A stretch of 64,000 nucleotides of DNA from Planctomycetaceae bacterium (GTDB taxonomy: Bacteria; Planctomycetota; Planctomycetia; Planctomycetales; Planctomycetaceae). Of this stretch, positions 1 through 9,080 are shown one piece after another. A program made the translations under genes and the position numbers. Each line of letters starts with the position of its first letter. Position 1 is the first letter of the stretch. The notes below the pieces were generated by a model that was given only the letters and a program-made list of their open reading frames with translations, was not told the origin of the DNA and searched no databases. Location: assembly GCA_020638955.1 (NCBI GenBank), contig JACKHO010000007.1, positions 1 to 64,000 of the forward strand, read 5' to 3'.

Positions 1-1488
1 CACTCTCTCGATAACGACGCGCCCTTCCTTCAACGGAAACTCCGCGCGACGCTTGGTATCCAGTTGCGGTGCCGATGACACATACCTTTGGAGCCAGCGT
101 CCATTCAATTCACTTTCCAGTTGCTGCGGATTTTCCATACTGCCAATTTTGTCACGAACGATGACCTTCAAATAGTGCGCAAAACGCGACGCGCACAGCA
201 CATATTGGGTCATGGCCGAAAGCCGCTCATTTTCAGTTGCTGCAGCGTCGGAGTACTCACGACTACTGAGATAAGTCGAAGGATTGCCCGGGAACATAGA
301 GTACGGAGCGTCCTGACAATCAACCATGGGAATAATCCCATTACGAATGAGTTCGTCTTCCCAATATCGGCTCAGTACCACCTCAGTCTGAGGTCGAAGG
401 GCCATTCCCGGCGCCTCGGTATCGAAATCAATTTGGGGGAGCCCCTCGACCATTCCACCGCCAATTTCGCCGACCCGTTGACCGCGAATGTCTGCGAACC
501 ATCCAGTGCGACAATAACTCCTGATTACCACCGCGCCAAACGCATAGCAGGGATTTCCCCACAAATACTTCCCGACTTCAATCGTGGAATCATCAGGAGA
601 CATTTGCCCTGCAACATCTTCTTCAAAGCGGAATCCGAACTGACTCTCTCCAGTATCTCGGTAGGGTTTGCGATACACGACCCGGGGAGCGATCAGGCTA
701 ACGAATTTGGCATCTCGCTGGCCGCGAAAACTCCGCCACGGAGTAAATTCGGGCTGCAGAAATGTTGAGGCAAGATCGAACTCTCGCCCCAGTTGAGCGA
801 ATGACTCCAAACCCAGAAGTTGTGGCTGAGCTGCTGCAACGAACGGGGCAAACGAGGCTGAAGAAATGCGAGCCAACTCGCCGAGGAGCTCACAGTCCCG
901 TCGATGTACACCAAACGCGTAGTCTCCGAGCAGCAGCCCGAACGGTTCTCCCCCGGCAAGTCCGAATCGTTGCTGGTAAACCTTTTGAAATAGCTGGCTT
1001 TGATCGAATTCGATTGACTTCGTGATGTCCTCTTGAAGTTCGGCAAGGCTTAAATTCAGAACTTGAACCTTGACCAGGCCCCGATCTGACTTTTGCGACC
1101 TTTCGGCTTGTTCGACCAAATAGCGCAGCCCGCGCCAAGAGGCTTCCAATCGCTGAAAATCTTCGTGATGGAGTAGTTCATGAAGCTGCGACTGCAGCAA
1201 CTGCTCGATCCGGCAGATCAAATGGGAGAGTTGTCGCCGATACTCAATCAGCGTCATACTGGAGAGATCAGCCCGATCAAACAATTGACGGACACACTGC
1301 CAGTCCGATTCCGCCGCCAGGAATTCCTCGACGAACAGCGGCACCACATATGCACTGCTGGTGTCGACGTCTCCCGCCGTTTCGAGCATTCGGTCCAGAA
1401 GCGTCGGGACTACGGGAGCGGGTTCCGAGCCCGCATAGTTGACTGACGCTTCTGGCAATGCACCGAGACTAGCTCGGAGACCACTCAT
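1..1488 (-). CDS. Second TssC-like T6SS sheath protein (3' end off the window)
   Basis: An open frame of 496 codons runs from ATG at 1488 (GGAG seven bases upstream) to the left edge without a stop. The translation parallels the neighbouring TssC: LEASWRGLRYLVEQ, FDQSQLFQKVY, GGEPFGLLLGDYAF, the APRVVYRKPY segment and CASRFAHYLKVIVRDKIG all have counterparts there. TssC family members are about 490-520 residues, so perhaps 20-30 residues are missing. TssC forms the large subunit of the contractile cytoplasmic sheath with TssB. It starts 30 bases after the first tssC and shares its operon. Duplicate TssC-like genes (ImpC/ImpD) are known from rhizobial imp clusters, so this is likely the second type. 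Whether it joins the same sheath or has another role cannot be read from the sequence. Confidence 0.9.
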   Translation of the reverse strand, partial: MSGLRASLGALPEASVNYAGSEPAPVVPTLLDRMLETAGDVDTSSAYVVPLFVEEFLAAESDWQCVRQLFDRADLSSMTLIEYRRQLSHLICRIEQLLQSQLHELLHHEDFQRLEASWRGLRYLVEQAERSQKSDRGLVKVQVLNLSLAELQEDITKSIEFDQSQLFQKVYQQRFGLAGGEPFGLLLGDYAFGVHRRDCELLGELARISSASFAPFVAAAQPQLLGLESFAQLGREFDLASTFLQPEFTPWRSFRGQRDAKFVSLIAPRVVYRKPYRDTGESQFGFRFEEDVAGQMSPDDSTIEVGKYLWGNPCYAFGAVVIRSYCRTGWFADIRGQRVGEIGGGMVEGLPQIDFDTEAPGMALRPQTEVVLSRYWEDELIRNGIIPMVDCQDAPYSMFPGNPSTYLSSREYSDAAATENERLSAMTQYVLCASRFAHYLKVIVRDKIGSMENPQQLESELNGRWLQRYVSSAPQLDTKRRAEFPLKEGRVVIERV

Positions 1489-1518
1489 TCAAGATCTCCA
1501 AATCGTGAGCAGACGAGC

Positions 1519-3024
1519 CTATTTCTTCTCCGAGGGAAGCTCAGCCACCATCCGCAACGAGGCGGTGAGTTCTTCCAACTGCAACCATGGACGCAACAAG
1601 GCAACGGCATTGTAGGAACCTGGCCGTCCCGGTATCGAATCCACCTGAATCTCAGCAGCGGCCAGAGGAATACGAGCCTTCTGATCTGCAGTTGGTGTTG
1701 CAGAATCCAAGACGTATGCCGAAATCCAGCGCTTCAGGAAATCTTCCAGTTCCTTACGTTCCGTGAACGCACCAATTTTGTCACGCGCAATGCACTTCAA
1801 GTAATGTGCAATTCGCGAACTCGCCATAATGTACGGCAATCGCGCAGAAATCGCCGCGTTTTCAGTCGCAGCATGGTCGCCCAAATACTTTTTGGCCTTC
1901 TGAACGGTTTGTGCACCGAAGAACACGGCGTAGTCGGTATCCTTGTAACTGCACAAAGCGAGAAATCCGAGCTTGCTCAACTCGTTTTCTCGTGTGTCCG
2001 GAATGAGAATTTCCGTTGGACATTTCTGCTCCCGGTCACCTTCAGACGTACGGAACACATGGAATGGCAAATCTTCAACCTTGCCACCATTCTCGAAGCC
2101 GCGAATTCGGGTGCACCAGGCAGTGTCGCGAAACGCCTTCGTGAGTTGCGTCGCCTGGACGTAAGCACAGTTCATCCAGGTGTACTGATCGTGTCGAGCC
2201 TCGACTGACGTCCGGTTGTCTTTGGCCAAGTCAAATTCTTCGAACTTGAACTCGTCAATCCGGCGATTATTCGACCCGTAAGGTTCCCGAGCCAACACGC
2301 GTGGCATCGTTAACACGACAAAACGCGAGTCATCGGAATTTCGGAACGAATTCCATTTCGCATACAGCGTGGCGTCATCAAACGTGGTGGCCAAGTCGCG
2401 AATTTGGGGCAATTCGGTGAAGCTGTCGAGTCCAAATAGACCTGGCGCCGCTGCAGCAATGAATGGCGCGAATGCTGTTGCCGCGACACTCGCAACTCCT
2501 TGCAGAAGTTCGATGTCCATGTTGTCGTTGGAGAACTCGTAGTCGCCCACAAGCGCGCCAAAGGGATTTCCGCCAGCCGTTCCAAAGCCGTCTTCGTAAA
2601 CACGCCGCCACAATGCACTCTGATCAAACTCCAGAGCTCGGGTCAAATCGCGATGCAGTTCCTTTTTTGAGACGTTGAGCACTTTGAGGTGCAAATCGGG
2701 ACCAGTGCTCGTGTTCTTGACCAGGTAGTCCAGACCTCGCCAGCTTCCCTCAAGTTTCTGAAATTCTGGATGGTGCATGATTGCCGACAATTGCTTCGAC
2801 ATGCGCCGATCAATTTCGTCGATTGCCTGTAAGACAGTGCGGGTCAAACTTCGATCCCACGTCACCGTCTTACTCATGACACCTTTAATGAGAGTTTCCA
2901 CGAGGTCACGACCTCGTGTCTTCTCAACCGTTGCGGGCATCCGATCCAGGATATCTGAGAGAATGGAATCTGTGGACTGCGTTTCCGCCGCCGATGCTTC
3001 TTGCTGCTGCTGCTTTTTTGCCAT
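1519..3024 (-). CDS. tssC: T6SS contractile sheath large subunit TssC
   Basis: This 501-residue protein is full length for TssC/VipB. Typical family stretches are seen: the N-terminal segment with LVETLIKGVMSK, then FQKLEGSWRGLDYLV, FDQSALWRRVYEDGFG, NPFGALVGDYEF and the PRVLAREPYG region, ending in a C-terminal part that would pack against TssB. It polymerises with TssB into the cytoplasmic sheath that contracts to drive the Hcp tube outward. ATG at 3024 has a GGA eight bases upstream. It lies 41 bases after tssB and 30 bases before the tssC paralogue, so the three are one transcription unit reading leftwards. The N-terminus has a short Gln/Ala-rich leader not typical of the family. Confidence 0.96.
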   Translation of the reverse strand: MAKKQQQQEASAAETQSTDSILSDILDRMPATVEKTRGRDLVETLIKGVMSKTVTWDRSLTRTVLQAIDEIDRRMSKQLSAIMHHPEFQKLEGSWRGLDYLVKNTSTGPDLHLKVLNVSKKELHRDLTRALEFDQSALWRRVYEDGFGTAGGNPFGALVGDYEFSNDNMDIELLQGVASVAATAFAPFIAAAAPGLFGLDSFTELPQIRDLATTFDDATLYAKWNSFRNSDDSRFVVLTMPRVLAREPYGSNNRRIDEFKFEEFDLAKDNRTSVEARHDQYTWMNCAYVQATQLTKAFRDTAWCTRIRGFENGGKVEDLPFHVFRTSEGDREQKCPTEILIPDTRENELSKLGFLALCSYKDTDYAVFFGAQTVQKAKKYLGDHAATENAAISARLPYIMASSRIAHYLKCIARDKIGAFTERKELEDFLKRWISAYVLDSATPTADQKARIPLAAAEIQVDSIPGRPGSYNAVALLRPWLQLEELTASLRMVAELPSEKK

Positions 3025-3065
3025 CGTAGTGTTCCGCGGTTGAATCGAAATAAAGTCAAAGACCG

Positions 3066-3587
3066 TTACTGGGCGTCACTTGGGGCTTCCGGTTCGCCGA
3101 ACTCGTCATAGAGACGAGCGGTTTCTTCGGTGTTCTGCAAGATTTCCTCAAGACGCGCTTCCAAATTCGGCTTCTTGTCTGCATTCGCCAACAGGTCACG
3201 CAACTTATTTCGCATCTCCAACAAAGACTTCAACTGTGGAACCTGTTCGACAATGCGACCGGGTTCGAAGTCTTCCATCTTCTTGAATTTGAGCTGCACG
3301 CCCATCTCCGAGCCGTTCTCTTCGAGCGTATTGGCAACCCGAATATTCAGCGCTGGCGAAATGGAATCCATGACTTCATTGAAGTTGTCACGGTTAATGT
3401 TGACGAAGCTGCGTTCGGCGAGGGGCTTCTTCTCGATGGGCGAGTCGTTTCCAGAGTAATCCCCCATGACGCCCACAACGAACGGCAATTCCTTTTGCTC
3501 GATGGCGTCCCCCACCTGGACATCGTAGGTGATATGCACTCGGGGTGGGCGAACTTTGCCCTTCATAGATTGACCAGATTCAGCCAT
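3066..3587 (-). CDS. tssB: T6SS contractile sheath small subunit TssB
   Basis: 173 residues, the usual TssB/VipA size. Motifs include PRVHITYDVQVGDA near the N-terminus, LPFVVGVMGDYSG, the conserved RSFVNINRDNFNEVM segment and a C-terminal helical part (LLEMRNKLRDLL) as in the family. It pairs with TssC in the contractile sheath. An in-frame ATG at 3593 exists, but AGGAG touches it directly; the ATG at 3587 has GGAG six bases upstream and is preferred. It is the first gene of the tssB-tssC-tssC2 unit, with about 276 bases upstream that should hold its promoter. Confidence 0.95.
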   Translation of the reverse strand: MAESGQSMKGKVRPPRVHITYDVQVGDAIEQKELPFVVGVMGDYSGNDSPIEKKPLAERSFVNINRDNFNEVMDSISPALNIRVANTLEENGSEMGVQLKFKKMEDFEPGRIVEQVPQLKSLLEMRNKLRDLLANADKKPNLEARLEEILQNTEETARLYDEFGEPEAPSDAQ

Positions 3588-3863
3588 CGACATCTCCTCT
3601 TGATTGGAACAACCGCTTTAGACTTTACCCCATTTTCACGAGCATGCGAAGCGACCGTGTTGTGGAGCGAATCACCCGATACCCCATCCCAATCAGTTGA
3701 ATTGCACCGACTGATTGAAATGGCCGTGTACGATTGAATTGGTTTTCAGCCCGCAATATTGCAGCGAAACTGAACGAAGGTCAACAATATAACTGGGACA
3801 TGGACGGTTCGCGAGCGTCAAATTGCTGAAATTCCAATCGTATCGATAAGGGATGAAACAGCA

Positions 3864-4715
3864 TTACTGATTCTCAATCCAGTAAAACATGGCTCGCCCT
3901 CCGTCGTAGGTCTCTTCGGCAACAAAACGCAAGGACTTTCCTGCCGCGAAACCAATTCCCAAGGCTCCAGCAATTCCGCCGACTGCACAACCGCCAGCAG
4001 CACCAGCGCCAAAGAGCCACACCGTCGCGGCCGCCCCTGCACTGCAGCCAACTCCAAACCCATACCAGCCACCTACGGCGCCGCCTGTGATTTCAGCGGC
4101 CTCGCCAATTCCCACCCGCCAACGATTCGACTCGTCGGCCGCGGCGATGACATCGGCGGACATTTTCACTTGAATCACCAGTACGGCCGGACCCGCAAGT
4201 CGCCCTGCAAATCCAATGTAGTTCACCCAGCCACGTGTTTTCCCCAACCCCTTGACAACTGCCTCAACGGTTCCCTTCTTCTGCAGGAGTTGCTCCATAC
4301 TTTTTAGGTCGGACCGTGGCTGGAGTAGCTCGGAAAACTGTTTTCCAAACGGGCTCAGTTGATCGCGCATTGCAATTTTTAATGTGTTTCGCTGGCTCAC
4401 GAACTGTTCCAGTTCAGCCAAAGTCAAACGCCCCTGACTTTGCAACTGCTGGGCCTGCTCAGCAATCGCTTGCGCTGCCTTGTCGTAAATTGCTCGCTGA
4501 AATCCATCCCAGGTGAGCCCTGGCGCTAGCGGGAACAAGACTTCCACAGTTGCTTCCACAGGACTGCTCGGCCCGCGCAGCATTTCCTGGCCATGGCCGC
4601 GCTCACCAGTTGGCAATGGAAGCGACGACCTTCGCCGCATGATGGTTCCACCATCCACCCATTGATTCGCATCCTGCAAGGTACATTGTGGAAGCTTCGA
4701 AACTTGGTCACCCAT
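3864..4715 (-). CDS. Glycine/alanine-rich membrane protein, candidate T6SS effector
   Basis: 283 residues, not recognised as a named family. Residues 55-160 are soluble and helical in appearance (Gln/Leu-rich). Residues about 165-182 form a hydrophobic segment, and 205-259 are very rich in Gly and Ala with GxxxG-type spacing (GAGAAGGCAVGG), a glycine-zipper pattern found in membrane-inserting and pore-forming proteins. No signal peptide is present, as expected for T6SS cargo. Its ATG has GGAG seven bases upstream and overlaps the 3' end of the FHA gene by eight bases, so the two are translationally coupled. The position between vgrG/FHA and tssB suggests a T6SS-linked role. The effector idea is inference; a structural or accessory membrane protein is equally possible. 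Confidence 0.75.
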   Translation of the reverse strand: MGDQVSKLPQCTLQDANQWVDGGTIMRRRSSLPLPTGERGHGQEMLRGPSSPVEATVEVLFPLAPGLTWDGFQRAIYDKAAQAIAEQAQQLQSQGRLTLAELEQFVSQRNTLKIAMRDQLSPFGKQFSELLQPRSDLKSMEQLLQKKGTVEAVVKGLGKTRGWVNYIGFAGRLAGPAVLVIQVKMSADVIAAADESNRWRVGIGEAAEITGGAVGGWYGFGVGCSAGAAATVWLFGAGAAGGCAVGGIAGALGIGFAAGKSLRFVAEETYDGGRAMFYWIENQ

Positions 4716-5721
4716 TCGATTTCTCCCACGAAATTCGGCCCTGCAGGATTTTGATGCCCAGTTCCGCAGCCTGCTGATTTCGCTGCGGTGTTTCTTCGGG
4801 GACCTTCGCGACAGCCAGTTGAATTGCCGCCATCACCGCCTTTCCAGCCAATTCCGGTGCTGGCTGAATAGACGCCGGAGCCTCGGTGGGTGCAATGTTC
4901 GCGCCACTCCAAAACGCCGCGACGCCTGACCAGGCACTGGCTGTCGCGAACTCCGCTGCCTCAGCCGCCTGATGTGCAGCACGACCACGCGTTTCATTTG
5001 GATCTCGAACCCAGGCTTCCGCCAAACTCAATTGGCTGACCGCTGCTTCAGACAGATTTGTGTCAAGCGCCCGAATAACACAGGTCGTCCACCAGACACT
5101 GTGCCGTTTCTGAAGTCCGTAAGCCAGCAGTGGCAAAGCCTCTGAGGACTTATTCTCACTGACCAGCCGCCGCACGGCTGCCTCAACCGACTCGCCATTG
5201 GAAAGCTGCGGCGCGAGTTCAGCGAGTTGCTCGACGGCTGGAAAACGGCTTGGAACAGCGGAGGCCAACCCCTCGATGACGCGACTTCCGCCGTCACCCG
5301 GCAAAGCTCCACCTGGTGGAACAGCGCGGGAGGCAGGAAACTGCGGAGGGTAATCGGCAGCGACAACTTCTGGAACGGTGTCCGAAACAGATCCGCCAGT
5401 CGCCCCGGAACCGAGGTCGTTATACGCCACTGTGAATTCGGTGCGTCCCAGACGGACAACATCGCTTGCTTTCAGCCGAGTGGGCTTGCTCAAACGCTGG
5501 TCATTGACGTACGTACCATTCATGCTTCCTAAATCCTCGATGACGAAACCACCATCGGGCAATGATTGCACTTGAGCATGCACAGATGACACAAGGGCAT
5601 CATCTGTAATCACGAATGCCGCACTTGAACTCCGACCAATCGAGACAGTGTGACCAGGCGGTACGGCGATCTCCAATCCCACTGATGGACCGCTCTTCGC
5701 TGTCATAGTTAGTTCATACAT
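4708..5721 (-). CDS. FHA-domain protein of the T6SS cluster
   Basis: 337 residues from ATG at 5721, which has GGAG seven bases upstream; a longer in-frame start at 5748 lacks such a site. Residues about 5-100 are an FHA domain with the IGRS, SSVHA and DLGSMNGTYVN signatures, which binds phosphothreonine peptides. A proline/valine-rich linker follows, then a helical C-terminal domain with a RHSVWWTTCVIRA stretch; from memory this resembles DUF6931, which is tentative. FHA proteins (Fha/TagH) are common regulators or scaffolds of T6SS assembly. The gene follows vgrG by 200 bases and overlaps the next gene by eight bases. Confidence 0.88.
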   Translation of the reverse strand: MYELTMTAKSGPSVGLEIAVPPGHTVSIGRSSSAAFVITDDALVSSVHAQVQSLPDGGFVIEDLGSMNGTYVNDQRLSKPTRLKASDVVRLGRTEFTVAYNDLGSGATGGSVSDTVPEVVAADYPPQFPASRAVPPGGALPGDGGSRVIEGLASAVPSRFPAVEQLAELAPQLSNGESVEAAVRRLVSENKSSEALPLLAYGLQKRHSVWWTTCVIRALDTNLSEAAVSQLSLAEAWVRDPNETRGRAAHQAAEAAEFATASAWSGVAAFWSGANIAPTEAPASIQPAPELAGKAVMAAIQLAVAKVPEETPQRNQQAAELGIKILQGRISWEKSNG

Positions 5722-5921
5722 GGTGTCACTCCGGTGGCAAATACCCAATCAGCTGCTAACCCTCAGGAAATCGACGAGTCGTAGAGTGTCTTCACGACAG
5801 ACAACATCGATCAAGACGACCACTTTCAGTGATGAACCCGCCGGACGCATTCTCCAGCCTGAACCTGCTGGCAACAAGCAGGGAGTTCAATCGTTTGCGT
5901 CAATACTGTCGAGGCCATCCA

Positions 5922-7934
5922 CTAGTTGATCATGACCATGCCTCCCTTCAAGGTCAACACGGCGTCTCCTTTGACCGTTGTCATGGGCGATTTCATTTCA
6001 ATCATGGCATCCGCCTGAATCTTAATCATGGTCGACTTAATCTTGATTTCCGCAGGAGTAAGTTTGATGCTGCTGTTGCCCACCTTTAGTTCAATGGACT
6101 GGCAGGCCTCGTGCTCACTTTTCCCCAATTGGCAATGCGTCCGCTGATTGCCCTGCTTCAATACAATTGTGTCGTTACCCCGGTTCAGAGTCAGCGAGCG
6201 ATTACCCTGCTCAATGACAATTGTTTCATTACCAGTCTTGATTGTGGTGTCTCGATCTTTCCAAATCTCGATGGTCTGGCTTCCGTCCTTGCATTCCGGC
6301 GTTCCAATTTTGGTCGTCTGATTATTGAAAATCTCGACCGTCTGGTCGCCATCCTTTTTCTTCTGGAATCCAACCTTCAGCGTGTCATTGTTTTCGACAA
6401 CGCGGTCGAAATCACGTTCAGCGTGAAAATAGATTTGTTCCTTATCCTTCAAGTCTTCGAATCGAAGCTCATTGAAGTTTTCTGGACTGCCGTTCTTGGA
6501 ACTGCGAGTCTTGATGCCGCTTTGCGTTTTGTTCGCGGCCAGACCATACGGCGGCATGTTGTCGGCATTATAAACCATACCGGTGATCAAAGGACGATCG
6601 GGATTCCCCTCAATAAAGCTGACAACCACCTCCTGGCCAATCCTAGGGATATGAATCATGCCCCAGTTGGTCCCAGCCCAAGGTGTCGCAACACGAATCC
6701 AGCAACTGCTGCGCTCATTACGTTGCCCATAACGATCCCAGTGAAACTGGACCTTCACACGCCCGTACTTGTCCGGCCAAATCTCCTCGCCGGGGGGACC
6801 TGTTACTACCGCAGTCTGAATGCTGTTGATGCTCGGCTTGGGCGTCAATCGCCCAGGCCGGTATGCAACCTGCTGCGGAATGCAAGTGAATGAATTCTCG
6901 TAAATTCGATGAACCCCTACCTGGTCCGTCGTGTAGGCCCCACCCATGTGGGCAACGTGATGAACAGACACCAGCGTGTACGGTTTGTTCGCCTCAGAAC
7001 TATCGGGGTGTTCGGCCAGAGTAAACTGATAACCTGGCGAGAAGAAACGGCACGTGCTGCGACCATGCGCCCGTTCGTGGCCGACTTCCTCTTCTTCCAT
7101 CCGCAGACGGACCTCGTCTTCACTATGCGGCTTTTCTGTAAACTCGCCCGGGTAATCGAAGAATTCATACTTGGCGTCACTTTTTGCGGTGCCACCACGT
7201 CGCTTGGCCTTCAAGTCAGTTGTTGGCTTTTCAAAGTTGTAATCCGTGTGCGCCCATTGCCCCGAGCGAGTCTCGTGGGAATGCACCCATTCAAGAATGG
7301 GTCGTTCCAGTTCCGATTTCCCCAGACTTGTTTGGAAATTGACCGAACCGTCTTTCGACTTCTCAAACGCCCCATTGTGGTCGAGAATGATTAGCTTGTG
7401 TTCACCATTCTTGTGTTCGAAGTAGTAGCCAATCCCGGAGTGCTCCATCAGCCGTGAAAGAAAATTGAAATCCGTCTCACGATACTGCACGATGTACTCG
7501 AGTTCACGGTACGACTTGGAAAGTCGTAACTCGTATTTGCCACCAAAGCCCAGTTCGTTAAGAACTTCTTCGAGGATATCGGGCGCCTTCATCTCCTGAA
7601 AAATGCGGCAGTCTGACGTGCGAGTCAGGAACCAGAACCAGGGTACGACAGCAGCCCGGTACATATGCAGGCGGTCGCCCTTTCCAGCATAGGCGAAGTG
7701 ATTGACATGGCCGTGGAAATATCGCTCGTCTCCTGACGGTGAACGCACTCGGAAGGTGACTGGCTCACCAATGATGGAACTCGGACTAATGCCACCATCT
7801 TCCGACAGCAGGTCGAGTTCGAAGCGAAACAATCGTGAAATCGTTTCTTCCCCTTCAAACGAACGCAACAGCAACTTGTCTTTTCCGAGCGGGGTTTCGA
7901 TGGAAATCGGACGGTCGTCTTGTGTGTAACCCAT
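5922..7934 (-). CDS. vgrG: T6SS spike protein VgrG
   Basis: 670 residues from ATG at 7934; an upstream in-frame start at 8075 would add 47 residues unlike VgrG. The order is a gp27-like base (LLLRSFEGEETISRLFRFEL near the N-terminus, then FNFLSRLMEHSGIGYYFEH), a gp5-like OB fold (KYGRVKVQFHWDRYG, WIRVATPWAG, IPRIGQEVVVSFIEGNPDRP) and a C-terminal needle with many short strands (ETIVIEQGNRSLTLNRGNDT). The needle ends plainly without an enzymatic extension, so this VgrG is probably not itself an effector. It trimerises to cap the Hcp tube. It is transcribed leftwards toward the FHA gene; the upstream hcp pair is separated from it by a terminator. Confidence 0.95.
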   Translation of the reverse strand: MGYTQDDRPISIETPLGKDKLLLRSFEGEETISRLFRFELDLLSEDGGISPSSIIGEPVTFRVRSPSGDERYFHGHVNHFAYAGKGDRLHMYRAAVVPWFWFLTRTSDCRIFQEMKAPDILEEVLNELGFGGKYELRLSKSYRELEYIVQYRETDFNFLSRLMEHSGIGYYFEHKNGEHKLIILDHNGAFEKSKDGSVNFQTSLGKSELERPILEWVHSHETRSGQWAHTDYNFEKPTTDLKAKRRGGTAKSDAKYEFFDYPGEFTEKPHSEDEVRLRMEEEEVGHERAHGRSTCRFFSPGYQFTLAEHPDSSEANKPYTLVSVHHVAHMGGAYTTDQVGVHRIYENSFTCIPQQVAYRPGRLTPKPSINSIQTAVVTGPPGEEIWPDKYGRVKVQFHWDRYGQRNERSSCWIRVATPWAGTNWGMIHIPRIGQEVVVSFIEGNPDRPLITGMVYNADNMPPYGLAANKTQSGIKTRSSKNGSPENFNELRFEDLKDKEQIYFHAERDFDRVVENNDTLKVGFQKKKDGDQTVEIFNNQTTKIGTPECKDGSQTIEIWKDRDTTIKTGNETIVIEQGNRSLTLNRGNDTIVLKQGNQRTHCQLGKSEHEACQSIELKVGNSSIKLTPAEIKIKSTMIKIQADAMIEMKSPMTTVKGDAVLTLKGGMVMIN

Positions 7935-8421
7935 GGTGGTCCGCCTGTGGAATATTCCGACAAGGAAAAAGTGAACTGAAATATGCGGTAAGGCTGCCGT
8001 TCTGGCAAGTGATGCAACTGATTCAGCCCGCAGTGGTGCGGACCACACGAATACATGAGCGCTCGGCTTTTTCACAACCGGAAGAGCCGAGCAGCTTTGA
8101 AGCTACCACAGACCATAAAAAAGATCCACCTGTACAAGAGGTGGACCTATTCGCGGTGAGTGAAATTGTGCCGTGACCCTGCTTTGCTCCTTCCACCGCA
8201 GGCCCCCATATGGTTAACCCATCGGGTGTGGATTCAGTACGCACTCGGATGCGAAACAGAGAATTGACGATTGACCGATTCGCGATCGTTGATTTCAAGG
8301 GTTCGCGAAAATAGCCACGCCCGTCTTGCAAAACACGACCACAATCGGTCAATCGCCAATCTTGAATTCCTTCCAGCAGGGCTGACTCCAAAGCCCACTG
8401 CGTCAGAGGGACATTGCCCCA
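7935..8421. other. Intergenic region between hcp and vgrG
   Basis: About 490 bases without a supportable gene. It holds the hcp terminator (8117-8147) and presumably the vgrG promoter downstream of it on the minus strand. A 122-codon minus-strand frame at 8023-8391 has no recognisable domain and overlaps the terminator. Confidence 0.6.
8117..8147 (-). terminator. Rho-independent terminator after the hcp pair
   Basis: On the minus strand a nine-base stem (arms 8139-8147 and 8123-8131, one G-T wobble, loop of seven) is followed directly by six T residues (complement of 8117-8122). It sits about 275 bases past the stop of hcp1 and separates the abundant tube protein genes from vgrG, which would allow Hcp to be made in excess. 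Confidence 0.8.
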
Positions 8422-8907
8422 CTATGCTCGGCCCTCACCCGGACTGTAGCTGCCCGGAACCTGACCCTGTGGAGTCCCCGTCTTAGGATCGACGGTAACG
8501 TAGGTCCACTCAGCCTTGGTGTACCCCAGAGTTAATTCCTCACTTGGAATCGGAGTCCCAGTCGAATTGCCGTGGAAACTGTAGCTGGTGAGGATGACGT
8601 CCTTCAGTTTGTACTTCAGGTACGGCTCCTGCTTGTTTTTCACGGTTGTGCAGAAATGGACCTCGACTTCGGGATAGAACGTGCCATTGGCACACGCCTG
8701 CTGTATCGGCACCGATGACTTGTCCATGTCCCGGACGACAACCACATCGCCAAGAGTTGTCTCACCCTTTGTTCGCTGTTGGTCCCGAGCACCTTCCGGA
8801 ATACTACGGTAGATTGGAGAACTCATGGACTGGATGATAATCCAACCCTTGTGCTGGGAATCAGTGGCTTCCCCTTCAATTCCTGCAAGTCGCATAAAAG
8901 CTGGCAT
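8422..8907 (-). CDS. hcp: T6SS tube protein Hcp, copy 1
   Basis: 161 residues, standard for Hcp (TssD). It opens MPAFMRLAGIEGEA and carries the GWIIIQSMSSPIYR, LDKSSVP-like, VILTSYSF and LGYTKAEWTYV segments of the family. Hcp hexamers stack into the inner tube of the T6SS and can carry small effectors. By hand alignment it differs from the neighbouring copy at about 19 of 161 positions (roughly 88% identity), with most changes around residues 27-34, 54-61 and 112-128. It lies 173 bases downstream of hcp2 and is followed by the terminator at 8117-8147. Confidence 0.95.
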   Translation of the reverse strand: MPAFMRLAGIEGEATDSQHKGWIIIQSMSSPIYRSIPEGARDQQRTKGETTLGDVVVVRDMDKSSVPIQQACANGTFYPEVEVHFCTTVKNKQEPYLKYKLKDVILTSYSFHGNSTGTPIPSEELTLGYTKAEWTYVTVDPKTGTPQGQVPGSYSPGEGRA

Positions 8908-9080
8908 GGCTATTTCTTCTTTTGTGAAGTGAAATTTGGTGGTATGGAGTAACGTAGCGTTGCGGCTGAGGCACCAGTTGGTCGTCAGGAGCAGTGATGC
9001 TCACAGCCGGTGAATGAAGACATCGGGCTCCCAAAAAACGCTGGTTCCGGACGCCCGAACGCGTATACACTTGAACGAAC

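Noticed and set aside
8023..8391. 122-codon minus-strand frame between vgrG and hcp
   Set aside because: No motif, overlaps the terminator at 8117-8147, and no ribosome site.
8940..8990. Sigma-54-like GG-N10-GC upstream of hcp1
   Set aside because: Only the GG and GC match; the remaining -24 and -12 positions are poor (TGGTGC and CCGCA).
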